DNA of 64,000 nt from the NCBI RefSeq assembly GCF_003337305.1, contig NZ_QPJO01000002.1, positions 920,675-984,674 of the forward strand, read 5' to 3'. Position 1 is the first letter of the stretch, and each line of letters begins with the position of its first letter. Below, in pieces: positions 19,217 through 28,435 of this stretch. Origin of the DNA: Winogradskyella arenosi. Its GTDB lineage: Bacteria > Bacteroidota > Bacteroidia > Flavobacteriales > Flavobacteriaceae. The translations under genes and the position numbers were made by a program. The notes below the pieces were generated by a model. The model saw only the letters and a list, made by a program, of their open reading frames with translations, had not been told where the DNA came from and did not search any database.

Positions 19217-20335
19217 ATGGAGTCTGAAGATTCTTTTTTTAAAGCCTTAGAAGCACAATATTCTAAGCAATTACCTTTTGTGGTTTATAGTCGACCTGTT
19301 AATTCCGTAATAAAATGTTGGTTACAGAATGATGCAGCATTACATAAGACAGCGTCGTTTACGGAAAGCGGATTTGTATTTGCCCCTTTTAATTTTAATG
19401 AACAAACGGTTTTATTTCCTGAGCAAGACTGTGAACAGTTTCAAATTGATGCCTCGCAATTAGCAGTGTCTTCTGAGAATTCATCTTTTATAACCTCGGA
19501 AACCGAAAAAGCGTCTCATGTAGCCTTGGTGGCTAATGGAATAGAAGCGATAACGGAAGGAACACTTAAAAAAGTGGTCTTATCACGGCGTCAATCTTTA
19601 GAGCTAAGCAACGATAATCCTTTTCACATTTTTAAAAAATTATTTAACACTTACAAAGAGGCGATGGTTTATTGTTGGTACCATCCGCAAGTGGGCTTGT
19701 GGTTAGGAGCCACACCAGAGTTGCTTTTAAAGGTCAACGGACCGCAATTAACCACCATATCTTTAGCAGGAACACAGAGGTATAAGGCAGATTCAGAGAT
19801 GAATTGGTCACCAAAAGAAGTGGAAGAGCAGCAAATTGTTACCGATTATATTAGTGAGCAAATTGCACCGTATTGTAAAACCACATCAGTTGGTCAAACC
19901 GAAACGGTAAGAGCTGGAAACTTAGTTCATTTAAAGTCTAAAATTACTGGAACCATGGAGCGTTCGGTAAATTTAAGCGCTATGATAGAGGCTTTGCATC
20001 CTACACCTGCAGTCTGTGGATTTCCTAAGGAAACTGCTAAAAATTTTATCCTCCAAAATGAAAATTATAAACGGGAATTTTATACCGGTTTTTTGGGAGA
20101 ATTAAACTTAAAAGTTTCTAGAACCAGAAATACAAATCGTAGAAATATAGAGAACAATGCGTATGCTGTGGTAAAGACGCACTCTAATTTTTATGTCAAC
20201 CTACGCTGTATGCAATTAAAGGAAGGGAAAGCGCTACTCTATGTTGGAGGCGGAATAACGAAAGATTCTCAACCTTTGGCAGAATGGGAAGAAACCGTAA
20301 ATAAATCGCGAACGATTGGTGCAGTATTAGTTTAA
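19217..20335 (+). CDS. menF: Isochorismate synthase (MenF/EntC family)
   Basis: This enzyme isomerises chorismate to isochorismate, the entry step of the menaquinone pathway. The 372-residue chorismate-binding fold shows KKVVLSRRQ, GATPELLLKV, TISLAGTQRY, the active-site stretch VHLKSKITGTM and LHPTPAVCGFPKETA, and near the end LYVGGGIT. The N-terminal 90 residues are poorly conserved, as usual for EntC/MenF. It lies between menI (four bases upstream) and menD (61 bases downstream), which settles the menaquinone rather than siderophore role. No dihydroxybenzoate genes are nearby. The glycine-rich and metal-binding Glu positions appear intact. Confidence 0.93.
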   Translation: MESEDSFFKALEAQYSKQLPFVVYSRPVNSVIKCWLQNDAALHKTASFTESGFVFAPFNFNEQTVLFPEQDCEQFQIDASQLAVSSENSSFITSETEKASHVALVANGIEAITEGTLKKVVLSRRQSLELSNDNPFHIFKKLFNTYKEAMVYCWYHPQVGLWLGATPELLLKVNGPQLTTISLAGTQRYKADSEMNWSPKEVEEQQIVTDYISEQIAPYCKTTSVGQTETVRAGNLVHLKSKITGTMERSVNLSAMIEALHPTPAVCGFPKETAKNFILQNENYKREFYTGFLGELNLKVSRTRNTNRRNIENNAYAVVKTHSNFYVNLRCMQLKEGKALLYVGGGITKDSQPLAEWEETVNKSRTIGAVLV

Positions 20336-20396
20336 AAAAACGCAAGGTATTAGGCTTCATAACGTCTTCTGTGCCTTGTAAGAGAACATTGATTTT

Positions 20397-22157
20397 ATGA
20401 TATATTCAAAAATACCCTTATCACAAACAGTAGTTACGCTTTGTAAAACACACGAGGTAAAACATATAGTGATTTCGCCGGGGAGTAGAAATGCCCCTTT
20501 AACCATAGGCTTTACCCATGATGCGTATTTTTCTTGTTACAGTATAGTAGATGAGCGTTGTGCTGCTTTTTTTGCCTTAGGGCTAGCGCAGCAGTTGCAA
20601 GAACCTGTGGCAGTAATTTGTACTTCGGGTAGTGCGTTGCTAAATTACTACCCAGCAGTTGCTGAAGCATTTTATAGTCATATTCCTCTGGTAGTGATTT
20701 CTGCCGATCGTCCTAAACATCTTATCGATATTGGGGATGGACAAACCATTAATCAAAAAAACGTTTACGGAACCCATGTGTTGCACAATGCGAACTTAAA
20801 ACTTGATTTGCTAGAGGTAGAGCAGGGGCATCCTGATCAAGAGGTGCCAATTTTAAAAAGTATAGAAAATAAGTTAGAGCGCTTTTTAGGTTTACAAAAA
20901 GATATTCAGTCGCATAATGAATCTGAAATTCATGATGCCCTAACAATTTCTAAATTACACTCGGGTCCCGTACATATTAATTGCCCTTTTGACGAGCCTT
21001 TATATGATACGGTGGAAGAACTGAGTATTAATCCCAAGCCCTTTAAACTTCAGCAAAGGGTAGAGAAAGTAGATCCTTTTGAAATAAAAAGTCTTTTAGA
21101 AGTTTGGCACAGTGCGAAACGAAAAATGATTTTAGTTGGTGTTTTACCACCTAATGCTATTGAGACGCAATGGATTCAGGAAATTGCTGATGATGATAGT
21201 GTTATTGTCTTTACGGAAACAACCTCTAATCTGCATCACCCTGATTTTTTTCCGGGGATAGATAAAATGATTGCACCTTTAGATGAAGATGATTTTAAAG
21301 CCCTTCAACCCGATGTGCTTTTTACGTTTGGAGGTCTTGTTGTCTCTAAAAAAATTAAAGCCTTCTTAAGGGCTTATAAGCCAAAATTCCATGCGCATAT
21401 TGATTTGTATGGCGCAAACGACACCTTTTTTACTTTAGATAAACATATTAAATTAGCCCCTAACGCATTTTTAGCTGCTTTTTTACCACAGGTTACACAT
21501 CATACCAAGAGTACATATAAGAGCACGTGGTTAGCAGTTCGCCAAAAGCGCAGAAAACTTCAGAAAGCATACTTAAAGAATTTACCATTTAGTGATTTTA
21601 CCGTGTTTTATACGCTTCTAAAAAACTTGCCTAGACATAGTCAACTTCAAGTAGGAAACAGTTCTGCAATACGGTATACGCAATTGTTTCAGGTTCCAAA
21701 AAGTGTTCATGTCTTCTGTAATCGCGGGACCAGTGGAATTGATGGGAGCACGAGTACAGCTATAGGAGCGTCTTTAGGTTCTGATAAACGCACGACATTT
21801 ATTACAGGCGATTTAAGTTTTTTCTATGACAGTAATGCTCTTTGGAATGCCTATATTCCTCAAAATTTTAGAATTATTGTGGTTAATAATGAAGGCGGTG
21901 GGATCTTTAGAATTCTTCCAGGACAAAAAGATACCGCTAATTTTGATTGTTATTTTGAAACCAAACATCACTTAAGTGCATCGCATTTATGTAAAATGTA
22001 CGGTTTCCAGTATGTTTCAGCAAACGATCAAGACGAACTGAATACGGCATTAGAAACGTTCTATGCTGATAGTGATGCCCCAAAATTATTGGAAGTGTTT
22101 ACGCCCTCACAGCTCAATGATAAAATACTTTTAGACTTTTTTAAAGCTGTTAAATAA
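20397..22157 (+). CDS. menD: 2-succinyl-5-enolpyruvyl-6-hydroxy-3-cyclohexene-1-carboxylate synthase MenD
   Basis: MenD is a thiamine-diphosphate enzyme that joins 2-oxoglutarate and isochorismate to give SEPHCHC. The 586-residue chain has the MenD N-terminal motif VISPGSRNAPLTIGF with the catalytic Glu in YSIVDERCAAFFALGLA. The substrate-site CTSGSALLNYYPAVAEA follows. The C-terminal cofactor domain has NRGTSGIDGSTSTAIGAS and the ThDP motif GDLSFFYDSNALWN through VVNNEGGGIFRILPG. Length agrees with the family (550-600). It is the third gene of the menI-menF-menD run. No clear terminator was seen after it; DUF2853 begins 98 bases on. Confidence 0.96.
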   Translation: MIYSKIPLSQTVVTLCKTHEVKHIVISPGSRNAPLTIGFTHDAYFSCYSIVDERCAAFFALGLAQQLQEPVAVICTSGSALLNYYPAVAEAFYSHIPLVVISADRPKHLIDIGDGQTINQKNVYGTHVLHNANLKLDLLEVEQGHPDQEVPILKSIENKLERFLGLQKDIQSHNESEIHDALTISKLHSGPVHINCPFDEPLYDTVEELSINPKPFKLQQRVEKVDPFEIKSLLEVWHSAKRKMILVGVLPPNAIETQWIQEIADDDSVIVFTETTSNLHHPDFFPGIDKMIAPLDEDDFKALQPDVLFTFGGLVVSKKIKAFLRAYKPKFHAHIDLYGANDTFFTLDKHIKLAPNAFLAAFLPQVTHHTKSTYKSTWLAVRQKRRKLQKAYLKNLPFSDFTVFYTLLKNLPRHSQLQVGNSSAIRYTQLFQVPKSVHVFCNRGTSGIDGSTSTAIGASLGSDKRTTFITGDLSFFYDSNALWNAYIPQNFRIIVVNNEGGGIFRILPGQKDTANFDCYFETKHHLSASHLCKMYGFQYVSANDQDELNTALETFYADSDAPKLLEVFTPSQLNDKILLDFFKAVK

Positions 22158-22255
22158 AGACGATTAAATTGTTAAGTTGTGACTTTTCCGTTTTAATTGT
22201 GTCTAAAAAATACTACCTTTAAAGACACAATTATTAACTTAATATAAATATAGAC

Positions 22256-22597
22256 ATGAGTAAAAGAGATGATTTAATCGTTAAATATGCTGCAGATTTA
22301 AAAGACAAATGTGGTGTAACTCCAGATATGGATTTATTAACTAAAGTGACTATAGGTTTAGGGCCTTCTATTTATAATGCAGATTCTTCTACAGTTTCAG
22401 GTTCTGATGCTAAAGAAATTGCAACGGTTAAAAATAATTTTTTAATTAAAAAATTAGGTTTAGAAGATAGCGAAGCTTTAGATAGCGCCATTGATTCAGT
22501 TATAGAGCAATACGGTCGTTCTAACAGATCGAAGTATAGAGTTGTTATTTATTACTTACTTACAAAACATTTTAATAAAGAATCGGTATACGCATAG
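22256..22597 (+). CDS. DUF2853 family protein
   Basis: The 113-residue cytoplasmic protein matches my memory of DUF2853, a small family common in Bacteroidota and alphaproteobacteria. Members are helical, start MSKRDDLIVKYAADLK and carry a C-terminal YGRSNRSKYRVVIYYLLTKHF segment. The function is unknown. It has no signal peptide, no membrane segment and no cysteine cluster beyond one Cys. A rho-independent terminator follows at 22621. It may be co-transcribed with menD, but its own leader contains a near -7 box (TACCTTTA), so separate control is as likely. Confidence 0.8.
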   Translation: MSKRDDLIVKYAADLKDKCGVTPDMDLLTKVTIGLGPSIYNADSSTVSGSDAKEIATVKNNFLIKKLGLEDSEALDSAIDSVIEQYGRSNRSKYRVVIYYLLTKHFNKESVYA

Positions 22598-22620
22598 TAC
22601 GTTGCACCGTCTTAAAAAAT

Positions 22621-22656
22621 AAAGCGTTTTAGAATGTATTCTATGACGCTTTTCTT
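22621..22656 (+). terminator. Terminator after DUF2853 gene
   Basis: The arms AAAGCGT and ACGCTTT enclose an inner stem AGAAT / ATTCT, and TCTTTTGTT follows. The hairpin sits 24 bases past the stop codon. It is the likely intrinsic terminator of the upstream transcript. Confidence 0.75.
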
Positions 22657-22714
22657 TTGTTAAAATTATTTACGCTTGGTTTAAACTTTATCTTAAATCT
22701 CGTAAAAATATATT

Positions 22715-22722
22715 TACCTTTG
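22715..22722 (+). promoter_or_regulatory. -7 box TACCTTTG placed for a leaderless mRNA
   Basis: TACCTTTG is a perfect TAnnTTTG match. The ATG at 22727 begins only four bases after its last G. The expected transcription start would fall on or next to the start codon, so the S1-domain gene is probably leaderless. Confidence 0.6.
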
Positions 22723-22726
22723 CACC

Positions 22727-23557
22727 ATGATACATTTAGGAGAATACAATACATTAGAAATATTAAGAGACACAGAACCAGGATTATTTTTGGGTGACGG
22801 AAATGAAGGCGAAGTTCTTTTACCAAACCGGTATGTCCCTAAGGTATTCGAAATTGGTGATAAAATTGAAGTTTTTGTCTATTTAGATAATGAAGAGCGA
22901 CCTGTGGCCACCACAGACCATCCTTATATTAAAAATGGGGATTTTGCACTTTTGCGCTGTAATCAGGTTACAGAATATGGGGCCTTTTTAGATTGGGGAC
23001 TTGTTAAAGAATTGTTTTGCCCATTTAAAGAGCAGGCGTTCAAAATGAAAGCAGGCGGCTGGTATTTGGTACACTGTTACTTAGATGAAGAAACCGAGCG
23101 TTTGGTGGCATCTAGTAAAACCAACCGTTTTTTAGATAATAAAGAATTGACGGTAGGGCAGTTTGATGAAGTAGACCTTATTGTGTCGCATCCTTCAGAA
23201 TTAGGGATGAATGTCATTGTAAACAAAACCCATTTAGGTCTCGTTTTTAACGACGATATTTATAAAGATATTAGTGTTGGTGATCGCTTAAAAGGTATTG
23301 TAAAGAAAGTACGTACCGATAATAAGTTAGACATATCTTTAAACCAAATAGGTTATCGTAATATTGAACCTAATGCGGACTTTATTCTAAACGAACTTCA
23401 TGATAATGGTGGTTTTCTACCGATACATGATAAATCGGATCCAGAACTGATTAAAGAGCGTCTTCAAATGAGTAAGAAAAGCTTTAAAAAAGCCGTAGGA
23501 TCTTTATATAAAGAACGCCAGATTGAAATTAAATCTGACGGGATTTACTTACGATAA
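22727..23557 (+). CDS. S1-domain RNA-binding protein (CvfB/YitL-like)
   Basis: The 276-residue protein follows the CvfB architecture, with successive S1-like OB folds and a C-terminal winged helix. The first fold (about 1-65) includes LGEYNTLEILRDTEPGLFL. The second (about 66-130) has EYGAFLDWGLVKELFCPF, and the third (about 145-215) has VIVNKTHLGLVFNDDIY and ISLNQIGYR. The winged helix (about 220-276) contains SKKSFKKAVGSLYKERQIEI. CvfB proteins bind RNA and affect post-transcriptional regulation in Firmicutes; the role in Flavobacteria is not established. The gene probably has a leaderless transcript. It ends nine bases inside the convergent gene at 23549. Confidence 0.85.
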   Translation: MIHLGEYNTLEILRDTEPGLFLGDGNEGEVLLPNRYVPKVFEIGDKIEVFVYLDNEERPVATTDHPYIKNGDFALLRCNQVTEYGAFLDWGLVKELFCPFKEQAFKMKAGGWYLVHCYLDEETERLVASSKTNRFLDNKELTVGQFDEVDLIVSHPSELGMNVIVNKTHLGLVFNDDIYKDISVGDRLKGIVKKVRTDNKLDISLNQIGYRNIEPNADFILNELHDNGGFLPIHDKSDPELIKERLQMSKKSFKKAVGSLYKERQIEIKSDGIYLR

Positions 23558-23971
23558 TATAGGGCTAGGTTCGGTCTCTAGGACCTCTTCAACCCATTGA
23601 ATAGCATTCGAAAAATCTGTAAAGACCTTGCGGTTAAAATTAAAGAAATGATCTTCAATTTCTATAATATTTTCTGTAAGGTCACTATAGGCGATTATGG
23701 CGTAAGCTTTTAAGTTTTGGTATGATTTTTTACAAGCTAAAACATCCTTTAACTTAATCGCGTAAGCATTAGTTCTGTTAGCAATAAAACCAAAAGGTTT
23801 ATTTCTATAACTTAACAGAATGATTTCAGAAATTTCATTGAAGCTTTCAAAATTCATTTCTACACCTTCATTGAATTCTGTAACGATAAAATTCTCATAA
23901 AGAAACACTTTTCCTATACTAAGATGATACGATTTATATGGTTTTGGGCTTATTTTAGGGTTGTAATTCAT
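23549..23971 (-). CDS. Conserved-looking hypothetical protein, STAS-like size
   Basis: The 140-residue cytoplasmic protein has alternating strands and helices and no signal peptide. The phrase IILLSYRNKPFGFIANRTNAYAI resembles a short alpha/beta domain of the SpoIIAA/STAS type often found in Flavobacteria. I cannot name the family with confidence. It is convergent with and overlaps the S1-domain gene by nine bases. On its upstream side it is divergent from menB, with a gap of about 118 bases. Nothing suggests an enzyme. Confidence 0.65.
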   Translation of the reverse strand: MNYNPKISPKPYKSYHLSIGKVFLYENFIVTEFNEGVEMNFESFNEISEIILLSYRNKPFGFIANRTNAYAIKLKDVLACKKSYQNLKAYAIIAYSDLTENIIEIEDHFFNFNRKVFTDFSNAIQWVEEVLETEPSPILS

Positions 23972-24061
23972 TGTTTTTGAGTAAAATAGTGTGCAAAAAT
24001 AATTCTATTAAATGATATGCTCAAATTAAAAATTGAGATTAAAGTATTATTATTATTTCCT

Positions 24062-24069
24062 TACTTTTG
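24062..24069 (+). promoter_or_regulatory. -7 box TACTTTTG ahead of menB
   Basis: TACTTTTG fits TAnnTTTG and lies 20 bases before the menB ATG at 24090. It supports that ATG as start over the upstream TTG, which would lie before the transcription start. No well-spaced -33 TTG is seen. Confidence 0.45.
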
Positions 24070-24089
24070 TGGCTAAAACATTGATAAAT

Positions 24090-24929
24090 ATGAGCCATAT
24101 AGATTGGAAAGTTGCAAAATCTTATGAAGATATAACCTACCATAAATGCAATGGAGTTGCAAGAATTGCCTTCAATAGACCCGATATCAGAAACGCCTTT
24201 AGACCTAAAACAACCTCAGAGCTTTACGATGCATTTTATGATGCTAATGAAGATGTGAATATTGGTGTGGTATTGTTAAGTGCAGAAGGACCGTCGTCTA
24301 AAGATGGGATTTGGAGTTTTTGCTCTGGAGGAGACCAAAAAGCAAGAGGACACCAAGGGTATGTTGGTGAAGATGGTTACCACCGTTTAAATATACTAGA
24401 AGTTCAACGTCTTATTCGTTTTATGCCTAAGGCGGTTATTGCTGTGGTTCCAGGATGGGCCGTTGGTGGTGGTCATAGTTTACACGTGGTGTGCGATTTA
24501 ACCTTAGCCAGTAAAGAACATGCTATTTTTAAGCAAACCGATGCCGATGTTACCAGTTTTGATGGCGGTTACGGTTCGGCTTATTTAGCAAAAATGGTTG
24601 GGCAGAAAAAGGCTAGAGAAATCTTTTTCTTAGGACGAAATTACTCAGCACAAGAAGCTTATGAAATGGGAATGGTGAATGCCGTTATTCCGCATGAAGA
24701 ATTAGAATCTACAGCCTATGAGTGGGCACAAGAAATATTAGCAAAGTCGCCAACCTCAATCAAGATGTTGAAATTTGCCATGAACCTTACCGATGATGGT
24801 ATGGTAGGACAGCAAGTTTTTGCAGGAGAAGCAACACGATTGGCTTATATGACAGAAGAAGCGAAAGAAGGAAGAGATGCATTCTTAGAAAAAAGAAAAC
24901 CTAATTTTCCAAAAAAGTGGATTCCTTAA
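24090..24929 (+). CDS. menB: 1,4-dihydroxy-2-naphthoyl-CoA synthase MenB
   Basis: MenB (crotonase fold) cyclises o-succinylbenzoyl-CoA to DHNA-CoA. I take ATG 24090 as start, giving 279 residues beginning MSHIDWKVAKSYEDI, the normal length. A TTG at 24033 would add 19 unlikely residues and precede the -7 box. Family signs are the CoA-binding VARIAFNRPDIRNAFRP, the SFCSGGDQKARG oxyanion segment, VVPGWAVGGGHSLHVVCDLTLAS, the catalytic-site FDGGYGSAYLA, and the C-terminal EEAKEGRDAFLEKRKPNF. The gene is followed after four bases by menA, so the two are co-transcribed. Confidence 0.96.
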   Translation: MSHIDWKVAKSYEDITYHKCNGVARIAFNRPDIRNAFRPKTTSELYDAFYDANEDVNIGVVLLSAEGPSSKDGIWSFCSGGDQKARGHQGYVGEDGYHRLNILEVQRLIRFMPKAVIAVVPGWAVGGGHSLHVVCDLTLASKEHAIFKQTDADVTSFDGGYGSAYLAKMVGQKKAREIFFLGRNYSAQEAYEMGMVNAVIPHEELESTAYEWAQEILAKSPTSIKMLKFAMNLTDDGMVGQQVFAGEATRLAYMTEEAKEGRDAFLEKRKPNFPKKWIP

Positions 24930-24933
24930 TTGA

Positions 24934-25845
24934 ATGGTGATGAATAAAATAAAACCGTGGCTTTCTGCCATACGATTAAGAACATTACCGCTTTCTGTTT
25001 CAGGAATCATCTTAGGAAGTTGTTTTGCCTTTTATAATGGGAAATTTAATGGGCTTGTATTTGCACTAGCTTTATTGACTACTATTGCCTTACAGGTGCT
25101 ATCTAATTTAGCAAATGATTATGGTGATGGGGTTCGAGGGACCGACAATGATGAGCGTTTAGGCCCGCAGCGTGCTATTCAAAGTGGGGTTATAACGCCT
25201 CAGCAAATGATGAACGCTATACGTTTAAATATCGCTGTGGTGATTGTGGTCACCCTCTTATTGCTTTATGTGGCTTTTGGGGCGAATCAGTTTGTATACG
25301 TCTTGTTATTTACAGCTTTAGGAGGCTTATCAGTCTATGCGGCCTTAAATTACACCATGGGTAAATCGCCTTATGGTTACCGGGCACTTGGAGATGTATT
25401 TGTATTTATTTTCTTCGGATTGGTAAGTACCATAGGGACGTATTTCTTATATGTGCAGCAAATTGATCATTTGGTCTTATTACCGGCTGTAGCTTTAGGC
25501 TTATTAAGTGTAGCCGTTTTAAATCTTAATAATATGAGAGATTTAGAATCAGATACAAATGCAGGGAAAATAACTTTGGCTATAAAATTGGGTAAAAAAG
25601 GGGCTAAGCGCTATCATTTCGCTCTTGTCCTTGGAGCCATGTTTCTGATGGTTCTATTTTCAATTTTGTACTATGTAGAGCCTTATAATTTCTTATATCT
25701 CATTGGCTTTATACCTTTAATTAAGCATCTTAATAATGTAAAGAAGGCAGAGCAGGCCAATGATTTTGATAGTCAACTAAAGGTGGTTGCCTTATCTACA
25801 TTTCTAATCGCTGTACTTTTAGGAGTTGGGTATATTTTATATTAA
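24934..25845 (+). CDS. menA: 1,4-dihydroxy-2-naphthoate polyprenyltransferase MenA
   Basis: MenA attaches the polyprenyl chain to DHNA at the membrane. The 303-residue protein is hydrophobic with eight or nine predicted helices. It carries both UbiA-type aspartate motifs: NDYGDGVRGTDND (first Asp-rich, Mg-prenyl-diphosphate binding), followed by RLGPQRAIQSG, and NNMRDLESDTNAGKITLA (second). An alternative ATG two codons downstream is possible. It lies four bases after menB. No MenG/UbiE methyltransferase follows, so that last step must be encoded elsewhere. Length is as expected (about 300). Confidence 0.95.
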   Translation: MVMNKIKPWLSAIRLRTLPLSVSGIILGSCFAFYNGKFNGLVFALALLTTIALQVLSNLANDYGDGVRGTDNDERLGPQRAIQSGVITPQQMMNAIRLNIAVVIVVTLLLLYVAFGANQFVYVLLFTALGGLSVYAALNYTMGKSPYGYRALGDVFVFIFFGLVSTIGTYFLYVQQIDHLVLLPAVALGLLSVAVLNLNNMRDLESDTNAGKITLAIKLGKKGAKRYHFALVLGAMFLMVLFSILYYVEPYNFLYLIGFIPLIKHLNNVKKAEQANDFDSQLKVVALSTFLIAVLLGVGYILY

Positions 25846-25883
25846 TTTTAAAGCGTTTTGTTAAGCAGATAAATTCTAATTTT

Positions 25884-26561
25884 ATGAAAATTACATTTTA
25901 CGGTCATGCCGCATTAGGCATTCAGATAAAAGATATAAATATCATTGTGGATCCTTTTATAACAGGAAATGATAAAGCCTCTGGTATCGATATTGATAGT
26001 CTTAAGGCGGATTATATTTTGGTAACTCACGCGCATCAAGATCATATTTTAGATGTTGAGGCTATTGCCAAGCGTACTGGAGCGGTTATCGTTTCTAATT
26101 TCGAAATCATTTCTTACTACCAGAATAAAGGTTTAGAAGGACACCCAATGAATCATGGAGGGTCTTGGGATTTTGAATTCGGAACGGTGAAATACGTTAA
26201 TGCTATCCATACCTCTTCATTTCCAGATGGCGCTTATGGTGGACAACCAGGCGGATTTATTATAGAAGGCGAGCATAAAACCATCTATATTGCAGGTGAT
26301 ACGGCCTTAACTATGGATATGAAATTAATTCCGATGCAAACACAATTAGATTTAGCCATACTGCCTATTGGTGATAATTTTACAATGGGGGTAGAGGATG
26401 CTATTCTGGCGAGCGATTTTATTGAATGCGATAAAATATTAGGTTACCATTTTGATACTTTTGGTTATATTGAAATTGATCATGAAGAGGCCAAACGTAA
26501 ATTCTTTGATAAAAATAAAGACCTTATGCTTTTAGATATAGGAGAAAGTATGGAGCTCTAA
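25884..26561 (+). CDS. UPF0173 metal-dependent hydrolase (metallo-beta-lactamase fold)
   Basis: The 225-residue cytoplasmic protein belongs to the UPF0173/YtkL metallo-beta-lactamase-like family. The metal motif HxHxDH is in VTHAHQDHILD. The further ligands are the His in MNHGGSWDF and AIHTSSF, the Asp of IYIAGDTALTMDM and the His of LGYHFDTFGYI. It starts MKITFYGHAALGIQ, a family signature. The natural substrate is unknown. It lies 38 bases after menA on the same strand and may share its transcript. A long inverted repeat at 26627 probably ends that transcript. Confidence 0.88.
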   Translation: MKITFYGHAALGIQIKDINIIVDPFITGNDKASGIDIDSLKADYILVTHAHQDHILDVEAIAKRTGAVIVSNFEIISYYQNKGLEGHPMNHGGSWDFEFGTVKYVNAIHTSSFPDGAYGGQPGGFIIEGEHKTIYIAGDTALTMDMKLIPMQTQLDLAILPIGDNFTMGVEDAILASDFIECDKILGYHFDTFGYIEIDHEEAKRKFFDKNKDLMLLDIGESMEL

Positions 26562-27052
26562 GATTGTGAATTTTCCTTTTCGTATGAATGACGATAAGGG
26601 AAAACGACTTCTAATAAAAAGACGATAGGCTTAAAAGGTAGATAGAATCATATTTTGTGTTCTAGAAGCTCCTTTTAAGCCTTTTGTTTGTTATAAGAGC
26701 TTGCAATTTCTTTCTTTTTAATGACGATTGTGGGGATCAAATAAGTCGATGGAGGAAGGTTTACCTAATATTTTATTTCTCCTGTATTTAAACATAGGCC
26801 TTAAAGGTAATTTTATTAGCACTTCTTAAGGCTGGGATGTCAGAAGTTACTACTCATCCGGAGCATATTACAAATTCAGTATAAAATATAAGGATTTGCG
26901 ATTTTAAAATCATGCATCGTTATGATTTATAGTTATTTATAGTTAATTTAGAGGGGCTGACAGATTGTGTTTTCAATGCGCTGTACGCTATAAAGTCTTC
27001 ATGGATTAAACTTTAACCGCTAAAGAAGACTAGAATTCTAGGGGATGTTATT
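26562..27052. other. 490-base intergenic region before the glycosyltransferase
   Basis: There is no credible ORF on either strand. It contains the long hairpin at 26627-26682, a direct repeat of TTATAGTTA-like units near 26922-26950, and a 12-base palindrome CTAGAATTCTAG (27030-27041). The palindrome lies twelve bases before the glycosyltransferase start. Confidence 0.6.
26627..26689 (+). terminator. Long hairpin: probable terminator of menB-menA-UPF0173 transcript
   Basis: Twelve-base perfect arms AGGCTTAAAAGG (26627-26638) and CCTTTTAAGCCT (26671-26682) enclose 32 bases that hold an inner TAGAA / TTCTA pair. TTTGTTTG follows. It could be a terminator or a remnant of a small repeat element. 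Confidence 0.55.
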
Positions 27053-28168
27053 ATGAAAATTGTGCTATTAGCAAGGTATTTACCTGCGGAAGGTTCTACA
27101 ACTCACATGTATTCCGTGGCAGAGAATCTTGTGCAGCGTGGGCATACCGTTTATATGCTTTCGAGAGGGCCGGGGAAGGATGCAAGTGCTATGCAACTTT
27201 ACCATCAGATCAAATCACGCGGGGTTAATTTTATCACTTTACCATTTCCGCTTTACAACAAAATCAACCTAATAACGCAGTTTAATCAGCTATTGCATTA
27301 TCTGTTCGCTATTCCAATTGCTTTATTCTACTTCTTTAAGTTAAAGCCAGATGTTATCCATGCTCATTATCCCGTAACTACTTATTTAGCTTCGATTTAT
27401 AGAGGTCTTACGGGGAAGAAATTTATTGTAACCTATCATAACATGCATATTCCTAGGCATTTGTTGAATAGGAAAGCGGACTATGCCATTGCAATAAGTA
27501 GAGAGTTAGAAGAAGATTTAGTCGCTAATTACGGCTACCAAAAGACTGAAGTGGTCCGGATTTATAATGGCGTTAAAGATCGGAATTGTATTTTGATGCC
27601 GCAGGGAATTCAGAATTTAAAAAAAGCCTATCATATCCCTTTAGAGCCAATGCTATTTGGCTTTGTGGGAACCTTAAACCATAGAAAAGGAATTGATGTA
27701 TTTTTAAAAGCAATGCAGCGTTGCGCACATCTCAATGTACATGGCGTGATTTTAGGAGATGGAAAAGATAAAGCAATGGAGAACTTTGTAAGGGAACATC
27801 ATTTAGAGGAGTGCTTAACATTTATTCCTTTTAGAGATCCTTCGGATATTTATAATATGATGGATGTATTAATTCTTCCCTCTCGGGTAGAAGGGTTTCC
27901 TTTAGTTCCTTTGGAAGCGATGATGATGAAAACGCCTGTTATTCGGTCTAATATCGAAGGAGCAAAGGATCAAATTCAGGATGGTGTCAATGGGTATTTG
28001 TTTGAATCTGAAGACGACGACAAATTGGCTAAAATTATTGAAGAACTAAGCTCAGACCCTAAACGATTATCACTTATGGGAGAACATGCTTTTGCACATG
28101 TTAAAGGTCATTTTTCTGAAGATATGATGGTAGACAAAATGTTGAAGGTTTATCGACGTACCTTGTAA
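27053..28168 (+). CDS. Glycosyltransferase family 4 (GT-B fold)
   Basis: The 371-residue enzyme transfers a sugar from a nucleotide donor to a surface glycan or lipid acceptor; the acceptor is unknown. The N-terminal domain has RYLPAEGSTTHMYSVAENL and VIHAHYPVTTYLAS. The C-terminal GT-B donor domain has GFVGTLNHRKGIDVFLKAM and the EX7E-type segment EGFPLVPLEAMMMKTPVI, with catalytic/ribose-binding glutamates. There is no signal peptide. One internal hydrophobic stretch (about 85-100) may dock on the membrane. The gene stands alone; it lies in the men region by position but has no visible link to quinone synthesis. Confidence 0.88.
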   Translation: MKIVLLARYLPAEGSTTHMYSVAENLVQRGHTVYMLSRGPGKDASAMQLYHQIKSRGVNFITLPFPLYNKINLITQFNQLLHYLFAIPIALFYFFKLKPDVIHAHYPVTTYLASIYRGLTGKKFIVTYHNMHIPRHLLNRKADYAIAISRELEEDLVANYGYQKTEVVRIYNGVKDRNCILMPQGIQNLKKAYHIPLEPMLFGFVGTLNHRKGIDVFLKAMQRCAHLNVHGVILGDGKDKAMENFVREHHLEECLTFIPFRDPSDIYNMMDVLILPSRVEGFPLVPLEAMMMKTPVIRSNIEGAKDQIQDGVNGYLFESEDDDKLAKIIEELSSDPKRLSLMGEHAFAHVKGHFSEDMMVDKMLKVYRRTL

Positions 28169-28435
28169 CGTCTTCTCAATACTGCTCATCAAGACTGTAG
28201 TATAGATGGTAATGACTTATGGTGTATGGCGTCAATTGAATTAGGAGTTTACACGAAGGCAATTATGAGGTTTCCTTATACATAAAACTGTATTCCTCTT
28301 CGCTAATAAATCCTATTTTAACTTGTCTAAGACACTTAAAAACAAATTTAAATTCAGACTATTTTTTTAGAATAAATTAGCGTTTAGATACGAGGAGATG
28401 TGTATTTTTATGCTTTAATCTAAGAAAACATATCA

